Of a stretch of 43,146 nt of DNA, positions 36,080-43,146 are shown one piece after another. Position numbers and translations under genes: made by a program. The notes under the pieces are model-generated. The model had not been told where the DNA came from. It made no database searches and worked only from the letters and a program-made list of their open reading frames with translations. Position 1 is the first letter of the stretch. Every line of letters begins with the position of its first letter. The DNA comes from Paulinella micropora (lineage: Eukaryota; Cercozoa; Imbricatea; Euglyphida): the NCBI GenBank assembly GCA_009731375.1, contig BJOX01000280.1:198981-242126 (forward strand). The letters are read 5' to 3'.

Positions 36080-36105
36080 CGGTTAGATAGATAGATAGAT
36101 AGATG

Positions 36106-36144
<39 letters not shown>

Positions 36145-36306
36145 CGACAGATGTGATAGACAGATATATATATATAGATATATAGATATAGAGATATAGA
36201 TATAGATAGATAGACAGATAGATAGATAGATAGTTAGATAGATAGATAGATCGCTAGATATCTAGACAGATAGATAGATAGATAGATAGGTAGGTAGGTA
36301 GGTAGG

Positions 36307-36341
<35 letters not shown>

Positions 36342-36588
36342 AAGATAGATAGATAGATGGATAGATAGATAGATAGATAGATAGAAAGATTAGGTAATAT
36401 GTAGGTAGGTATGTAGGTAGGTAGGTAGGTAGGTATGTAGGTAGGTATGTAGGTAGGTAGGTAGGTAGGTATGTAGGTAGGTAGGTAGGTATGTATGTAG
36501 GTAGGTAGGTAGGTAGATAGATATATAGATATATATATAGATAGATAGATAGACAGATAGATAGATAAGATAGATCGATAGATCGATC

Positions 36589-36619
<31 letters not shown>

Positions 36620-36735
36620 CGATCGATCGATAGATCGATAGATCGATAGATAGATCGATGGATCGATAGATCGATAGATCGATAGATAGATAGATAGATA
36701 GATAGATCGAAAGATCGATCGATCGATCGATAGAT

Positions 36736-36769
<34 letters not shown>

Positions 36770-36800
36770 GGATAGATAGATAGATAGATAGATAGATAAT

Positions 36801-36831
<31 letters not shown>

Positions 36832-36892
36832 GTAGGTAGGTAGGTAGGTAGGTAGGTAGGTAGGTAGGTAGATAGATAGATAGATAGATAGG

Positions 36893-36923
<31 letters not shown>

Positions 36924-37038
36924 CTAGATAGCTAGATAGATAGCTAGATAGGTAGATAGATCGATAGATACCATGTCAAGAGTCTCTGAGGACATACAGA
37001 AGTGCTGAGCAAAAATTTGACGTGTTTTGCGGGCGGAT

Positions 37039-37080
<42 letters not shown>

Positions 37081-37135
37081 CGATTGATCGATAGATAGAT
37101 AGATAGATAGATAGATGGATAGATAAGATATGCTA
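36080..37135. repeat. GATA-type microsatellite with GTAG and GATC variants
   Basis: GATA arrays grade into GTAG (36285-36305, 36403-36512, 36830-36870) and ATCG (36575-36735) variants. A unique island at 36968-37036 repeats sequence of the 43-bp unit. Confidence 0.85.
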
Positions 37136-37405
37136 GATATGATAGATAAGGGATGATAACCAATGGTGAAGTTGTTGCGTGTCATACTCAGTACGGTGGA
37201 GTGCACATCGCGACCAAACGTGTCCTGGTATACCTGAATAAACACACACACACATTTATACATACGTAAACGCAACTCCATGGTCTTGTGCATTTCGACA
37301 CAAAAAGTTGTGCGGGAAGTTGTGCTGGAAGTTGTACCATGGGCACAACTTTCACGTAGTACTGGAAGTGCACGGCCCCCGGCCAGCCTTCGGGAATGAT
37401 CTATA
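37136..37405. other. Unique spacer between microsatellites
   Basis: About 270 bp of non-repetitive sequence containing GGGAAGTTGTGCTGGAAGTT. No supportable gene is seen. Confidence 0.35.
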
Positions 37406-37407
37406 AG

Positions 37408-37446
<39 letters not shown>

Positions 37447-37518
37447 TAGATAGAGAGATAGATAGAGAGATAGATAGATAGATAGAGAGAGTGAGAGAGA
37501 GGGAGAGAGAGAGAGAGA

Positions 37519-37549
<31 letters not shown>

Positions 37550-37568
37550 GGAAAGAGAGGGAGAAAGG

Positions 37569-37599
<31 letters not shown>

Positions 37600-37917
37600 A
37601 GGGAGGGGGGGAGGGAGAGAGAGAGAGAGAGAGNNNNNNNNNNNNNNNNNNNNNNNNNNNNNNNNNNNNNNNNNNNNNNNNNNNNNNNNNNNNNNNNNNN
37701 NNNNNNNNNNNNNNCCCCCCCCCCCCCCCCCCGCCCCACACACACACAGACACACAACAACAAACAACAAACACACACACACACATCTAGACACAACAAC
37801 ACACACACATACATATACACACATACACAACAACAACAAACACACACACACACACACATCTCTTCACACACACAGACACAACAACAAACACACACAGACA
37901 CACACACACACACATAC
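37406..37917. repeat. (GA)n, gap, poly-C and (CA)n compound repeat
   Basis: (GA)n and GATA run 37406-37633, followed by an 81-N gap (37634-37714), poly-C 37715-37732, and CA/CAA repeats to 37917. The order matches 26270-27080. Confidence 0.85.
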
Positions 37918-38139
37918 CTACCTCTTCCAGTCCGTTGAGGGGGTTGGTGGCACCAGGAAATTCCCGTTCGCCGAAATGCAAACGGTTAATACGGTGCGAG
38001 GCGTTGAACCTTTCAATCTACAACATACACATACACACACACACAGCCGGATAATGCGACGCGATGGGTGGGATCTCGCGATCTACCACCCCACCAAAAA
38101 GGGACCTCGCGATCTGCCACCCCACCAAAACGAAAGCCA

Positions 38140-38244
38140 ACATAAAAATAAGATAAAAAACAAAACAAAAACAAAAACAAACAAAACACCGGACAACAAC
38201 GAACAACGACGACAACAACGACAACGACGACAACGACGACGGCG

Positions 38245-38293
<49 letters not shown>

Positions 38294-38294
38294 A
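38140..38294. repeat. AAC/GAC-rich tract
   Basis: ACAAA and AAC/GAC units, with a pure (ACA)n core at 38243-38293. Sequence 37918-38139 before it is unique but not recognisably coding. Confidence 0.75.
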
Positions 38295-38355
38295 GTAATT
38301 CAAGAAATAAAACAAATGGTTGTGTTGGAATTGATTTGCCATATGGTCATATCCA

Positions 38356-38496
38356 GATAGATAGATAGATAGACAGATAGATAGATAGATAAATAGATAG
38401 ACAGATAGATAGATAGACAGTCTAGTTCAAGGCCAAGCTATGACAACAATCGAGAGATAGATAGACAAATAGATAGATAGATAGATAGACAGATAA

Positions 38497-38532
<36 letters not shown>

Positions 38533-38568
38533 TTAGTCCACAATCAAAGCCAAGCCGTGGTCATATTC

Positions 38569-38658
<90 letters not shown>
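38356..38658. repeat. GATA then CTAT arrays
   Basis: GATA arrays with two unique islands (about 38420-38450 and 38532-38570) are followed by (CTAT)n to 38658. Confidence 0.85.
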
Positions 38659-38659
<1 letters not shown>

Positions 38660-38818
38660 GGCCCCGCCTGGTACTAGGGAGCTTTGGTATTGCCTGTATC
38701 AGTCCCTTCCGTGCAAACATCACGGCTTAGCTGGGCATCGGGTTAATACTTTACCCACAGACTTCCTGGTTGACGAAATCAGAAGCTCCTTTTTTCTGAC
38801 ATTAGTCGATATTTCATC
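38659..38818. repeat. 160-bp dispersed repeat, copy 1
   Basis: It matches 39205-39364 over 160 bp and starts TGGCCCCGCCTGGTACTAGG. Both copies abut a CTAT array. Confidence 0.85.
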
Positions 38819-39204
38819 AGTTGATCTTATCACTTACTCTACGGAATGAACCAAGGCCACTTGAGGTGTCACTGACCCTCTCTTGGGCTTGATTTTTTGA
38901 AATGGGTGCCATCTGTCGACAGACAGAGAATTAGGGGATGGTGTGGGTGTGCTGGGCCCGTGGTGGGGTGCCTTATGTGTGCCTAGCCATACGCCTATAA
39001 GTCACATGCCGAAATAGCGACGGGAAGCACAATCCTGTTCCCTCAGGGTGCCCTTTCTCGCTTGTTGAGCCCGGAATAAAACCCACAGTGCTCTGTCGGT
39101 TTATACTAGACTGTCGAACAGTCTCGAAACTCCATCTGCTTACTGGGCCCTCTGTAATGGAGGTGGGAGCTCGTTCTGCAAGGGGCGCTTTATGGAACGA
39201 GCCC
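38819..39204. other. Unique spacer between the 160-bp repeats
   Basis: About 390 bp without a supportable gene. The two repeats and this spacer may form one larger duplicated family. Confidence 0.4.
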
Positions 39205-39361
39205 TGGCCCCGCCTGGTACTAGGGAGCTTTGGTATTGCCTGTATCAGTCCCTTCCGTGCAAACATCACGGCTTAGCTGGGCATCGGGTTAATACTTTAC
39301 CCACAGACTTCCTGGTTGACGAAATCAGAAGCTCCTTTTTTCTGACATTAGTCGATATTTC

Positions 39362-39364
<3 letters not shown>
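39205..39364. repeat. 160-bp dispersed repeat, copy 2
   Basis: Apparently identical to 38659-38818. Its right end passes directly into (CTAT)n at 39361. Confidence 0.85.
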
Positions 39365-39455
<91 letters not shown>

Positions 39456-39480
39456 GTATCTATCTATGTATCTATCTATG

Positions 39481-39557
<77 letters not shown>

Positions 39558-39562
39558 GTCTA
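39361..39562. repeat. (CTAT)n array
   Basis: About 200 bp of CTAT with three GTAT variants near 39455-39483. Confidence 0.9.
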
Positions 39563-39580
39563 TGGACCAGGACTTAGATT

Positions 39581-39699
39581 CGTTCTACACCACCCAGAAT
39601 TCCGGGTTTCTGGTGCCACTTTCTGGGGTTTTTGCTTTCCTGAAAAGCCTGGCCTGTGGTGGCCACCTTCCACATCCAAAATCTGGGTGGTGTAGAACG
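39581..39699. mobile_element. MITE-like element, copy 1 (119 bp)
   Basis: The ends CGTTCTACACCACCCA and TGGGTGGTGTAGAACG are perfect inverted repeats. The interior CCACTTTCTGGGGTTT and GGCCTGTGGTGGCCAC is shared with copy 2. There is no coding capacity. Confidence 0.6.
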
Positions 39700-40083
39700 G
39701 GCCTGAGGGAACTGGTGGTGGGTGGTGGTAGTGTTTGGAAGGGTGTTGCAGTCAATACATACAGAAAACAAATAGGTGTTTGAAGCATGTTTGGCTTATT
39801 TGTTCTAGGATAAAATTAGTAAAGAAACAATATAAGGAAAAAGTGAAGAATTTCGGCCATATCAAATTTCGGCAAAAATCACGTATCTTGCGGTGCAAAT
39901 ACTTGGGAAGAATTCCGGCCACCCAAAGTTTTGTGCAAAAACAACGTATTCTGCGGTGACAAACCACTGGCCGAAATATTTCTTGGCGGAATTTTTTTCA
40001 CTTTACCTTATAAAATCAATAAAGAAACAATATAGTTGTTTGGAAGAGTGTTCTTTAGGAAACTGGTGGTCATGTGTTGCCAA
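39700..40083. other. Spacer with diverged TTCGGCC/GGTGCAAA repeats
   Basis: Segments near 39850-39905 and 39905-39960 are similar (AATTTCGG or AATTCCGG, CGTATCTTGCGGTG or CGTATTCTGCGGTG). Comparable TTTCGGCC and CTTCGGC words occur at 613-725. No gene is visible. Confidence 0.4.
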
Positions 40084-40085
40084 CA

Positions 40086-40106
40086 GATAGATAGATAGAT
40101 GGATAT

Positions 40107-40140
<34 letters not shown>

Positions 40141-40172
40141 GGATAAATAGATAGATAGATAGATAGATAGAT
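40086..40172. repeat. GATA array
   Basis: GATA units with GGATA variants. Confidence 0.85.
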
Positions 40173-40253
40173 AGTAGTACAGTAAAGAGGGAAAGAATCA
40201 AATAGTTTGTTTTGAGCAGCGACATAGGAAACTGATGGTAATCTTCTAAGGCA

Positions 40254-40379
40254 CGTTCGACACCACCCAGAATTCGGGTTTCTGGGGCCACTTTCTGGGG
40301 TTTCCTTCCTGAAAAAGTCTGGCCTGTGGTGGCCACTTCCACACCCAGAACCCGGAAATCTGGCCTGTGGTGTAGAACG
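40254..40379. mobile_element. MITE-like element, copy 2 (126 bp)
   Basis: The ends CGTTCGACACCACC and GGTGTAGAACG are inverted. The interior is clearly related to 39581-39699 with small indels. Confidence 0.6.
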
Positions 40380-40670
40380 GACCTGAGTTTGCCAAAGCTT
40401 TGTAGTAAAAAAATAAATAAAAGAAAATAAATACTTGTTTGGACTGGTGGTACATGCTTGCCGATGGTTGTAGTGAAGTAATAGTAATATATATTATGCG
40501 GCTAGCCACAAATTTGACGTATTTTGCGGGCGAGCCGGGCCGGCGAGCCCACCAAACACGTCAAATTTGGCGCGCCGCATATTTAGTTAAAAAAAAAAAA
40601 AATTATCGGTAACCTTTACCGATACAAAATAAAATAAAGAAGCAGATAATCTTTTGAACGAGTATGAGTA
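40380..40670. other. Spacer with inverted TTTGACG words
   Basis: AAATTTGACGTATTTTGCGG (40509-40528) and a reverse-oriented ACGTCAAATTTGGCGCGCCG (40558-40577) flank a GC-rich patch. Both relate to the 43-bp minisatellite unit. No gene is seen. Confidence 0.45.
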
Positions 40671-40862
40671 GGCGAGGCAGTTGAGGGACAAAGTGGAAAT
40701 AGCGAGGCAGTTGAAGGGACAACGTGGCAATAGTAAGGCAGTCGAGGGGACAAAATGGCAATAGCGAGGCAGTTGAGGGGACAAACTGGCAATAGTGAGG
40801 CAGTTGAAGGGACAAAGTGGCAATAGTGAGGCAGTTGAGGAAACAAAGTGGCAATAGTCGAC
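40671..40862. repeat. 36-bp minisatellite, about five copies
   Basis: Units contain GAGGCAGTTGAGGGGACAAA then GTGGCAATAGC, with point variation. Confidence 0.75.
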
Positions 40863-41049
40863 CAGTGACATGGGGAACTGGTGGAAGTGTTTTCCGTTCT
40901 TGGCTGCAGCGGCCCCTATCGCCACGTGCATATTGCCTTGTACCTGGGACATGCATGCATGTTATGTTATGTTATGTATGTATGTATGTATGTTTGTTTG
41001 TTTGTTTGTTTTTGTGTGGATAGATCTCTAGCGACGAAGTAAAGGTAAC

Positions 41050-41297
41050 AGGATAGATAGATAGATATATAGATAGATAGATAGATGGATGGATGGAAAG
41101 CTAGATAGATAGATGGATAGATAGATAGGTAGGTAGGTAGGTAGATAGGTAGATAGATAGGTAGGTAGGTAGATAGATAGATAGATAGGTAGGCAGGTAG
41201 GTAAATAGGGAGATAGATAGACAGATACATAGATAGACAGATGGATAGATAGATAGATAGATAGATAGATAGGTAGATAGGTAGGTAGGTAGGTAGG

Positions 41298-41332
<35 letters not shown>

Positions 41333-41415
41333 GTAGATAGATAGGTAGATAAAAAAAGAAAGATAACGCTAAGATAAAAAAGTAAAAATAGAATAGAATA
41401 GATAGAAAGATAGAA
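41050..41415. repeat. GATA/GTAG array
   Basis: GATA units with GTAG and GATG variants, ending in a degenerate A-rich patch. Confidence 0.85.
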
Positions 41416-41479
41416 GACAGACACACACACAGACAGACAGACAGATATATATGTATGTGGTTGTATGTTTACCTTATTC

Positions 41480-42000
41480 ACAAGTAGGTGTCCGAACACA
41501 TGACATCCCTCGCCCGATCTGTCCTGGGGTGCTGCCCCCTGGTCCGCCATGCGCTTGGACTGAACACACACATTCGCACACACAAACACATACACACATA
41601 AACACACAGACATCCCTCGTCTTGATCTGTCCTTGGGGTACTGCCCCCTGTGTCTGCCATGCGCTTGGACTGAACACACACAGACACACAAACAAACACA
41701 TACACACATAAACACACAGACATCCCTCGCCCGATCTGTCCTGGGGTGCTGCCCCCTGGTCCGCCATGCGCTTGGACTGAACACACACATACACACACAC
41801 ACATACACACATAAACACACAGATATCCCTCGTCTGATCTGTCCTGAGGGACCACCCTCACCCCCCGAATAAAAACTTATTTATAGATTTCGTCTGGCCG
41901 GACACGTCTGAAATGCCAATTTCATCCTGGTCTTTTGGCGCTTTTTTGGTCTTTGCGTCACTGCCCCCTGGTCCGACATGCGCTTAGACTGACACACATA
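41480..42000. repeat. Repeat of about 110 bp, three full and one partial copy
   Basis: CTGCCCCCTGGTCCGCCATGCGCTTGGACTGA-type units begin near 41530, 41640, 41748 and 41960, each followed by CACACA. They read open over short stretches but show no conserved protein features. Confidence 0.75.
41872..41961 (-). repeat. Dispersed repeat of about 92 bp, copy 2
   Basis: Reverse complement of 28431-28523 with few differences (AAATTGGCATTTCAGACGTG shared). Confidence 0.65.
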
Positions 42001-42129
42001 CACATACAGACAGACAGACATACAGACCAGACAGACAGACCGACCAGGCAGACAGACAGACCAGACAGACAGGCCTAGGCTTTTCATATTACATGGCCTC
42101 AGGGTCAAGTCGGAAAGCTGAGTCGAGAG

Positions 42130-42162
42130 AAGAGAGAGAAGAGAGAGAACTTCAGAGAGAGA

Positions 42163-42205
<43 letters not shown>
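42130..42205. repeat. (GA)n array
   Basis: GAGAGA with AGAA interruptions. Confidence 0.8.
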
Positions 42206-42214
<9 letters not shown>

Positions 42215-42311
42215 CGGATAGACACCAAATAACTAATCTAAGACAATCAATAAATCAGGCGCCCGCCTTGCTTTTCAAGGAGGTAGGGACCATGGTCTTG
42301 TCATCTTGTAG

Positions 42312-42315
<4 letters not shown>

Positions 42316-42344
<29 letters not shown>

Positions 42345-42350
42345 ATATAT
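42316..42350. repeat. (TA)n array
   Basis: Short TA run. Confidence 0.85.
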
Positions 42351-42377
42351 AGCAATGTCTTGCAATGTCGCCAACCC

Positions 42378-42952
<575 letters not shown>

Positions 42953-42984
42953 AATAAAACCTGGCGGTGGTCGATAGGCTAGCC

Positions 42985-42994
42985 AATCACTTGC

Positions 42995-43027
<33 letters not shown>

Positions 43028-43029
43028 CC

Positions 43030-43081
<52 letters not shown>

Positions 43082-43146
43082 CTCGCTCTCTTTCTCTCTC
43101 TCTCTCTCACACACACACACTCCCCCCCCCCCCCCCCCCCCCCCCC
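42985..43146. repeat. TC/TTTC repeats, CA run and terminal poly-C
   Basis: (TTTC)n and (TC)n end in CACACACACACACTC and a run of 24 Cs at the very end of the window. Confidence 0.9.

Noticed and set aside
41480-41872. Protein-coding repeats with CA tails
   Set aside because: Units are open only by chance, frames differ between strands, and CA tracts dominate.

Overview
The window is eukaryotic nuclear DNA. Broken host-type genes and dense microsatellites surround one complete, AT-richer viral insertion. I cannot name the host. Crinkler/RHS-like and F-box/leucine-rich-repeat genes, a Copia retrotransposon and very long GATA/TAC/GA/CA arrays suit a protist, alga or fungus-like microbe.

Left flank (1-3803): a minus-strand F-box/LRR gene is cut by the window edge and carries an in-frame TGA. 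A divergent crinkler/RHS-like P-loop NTPase gene follows, broken by an assembly gap, a purine-rich insertion and a frameshift. Between them lies a 19-bp perfect palindrome with E2F-like half sites.

Centre (3804-25759): a complete Polinton-like virus (Maverick/Polinton, PLV or adintovirus-like) of 21,944 bp. It has 123-bp identical terminal inverted repeats and a 6-bp target-site duplication, CAAACC. It encodes the full morphogenesis set: double-jelly-roll major capsid protein, penton-type minor capsid protein, A32/FtsK-type packaging ATPase and adenain-type cysteine protease. It also encodes a small basic core-like protein, protein-primed DNA polymerase B, an RVE integrase broken by one in-frame TAA, a long fibre with an S74 auto-chaperone, a lipase, an ExoX C-terminal-like protein, a zinc-finger protein, and several small membrane, secreted and coiled-coil proteins. 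Replication and integration genes (PolB, ExoX-like, zinc finger, integrase) lie mainly on the minus strand. The virion genes run on the plus strand in the middle. Non-coding sequence holds paired promoter-like motifs (27 bp and about 26 bp, each shared by two genes), T-tract/AATATA motifs before capsid genes, and repeated GTAGGGGC-N2-GCCCCTAC hairpins around gene ends.

Assembly gaps inside the virus have duplicated flanks, and one 185-bp piece of the ATPase gene is misplaced within the protease gene. This points to scaffold errors or a second, slightly different copy of the element.

Right flank (25760-43146): almost entirely repeats. There is a short LTR-like fragment (27570-27776) and a complete but degenerate minus-strand Copia element with LTRs and a 5-bp TSD (28789-32120). 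Beyond it are TIR-bearing MITE-like repeats, minisatellites of 43 and 36 bp, a 160-bp dispersed repeat, and long microsatellites ending in poly-C at assembly breaks. I see no convincing host gene there.
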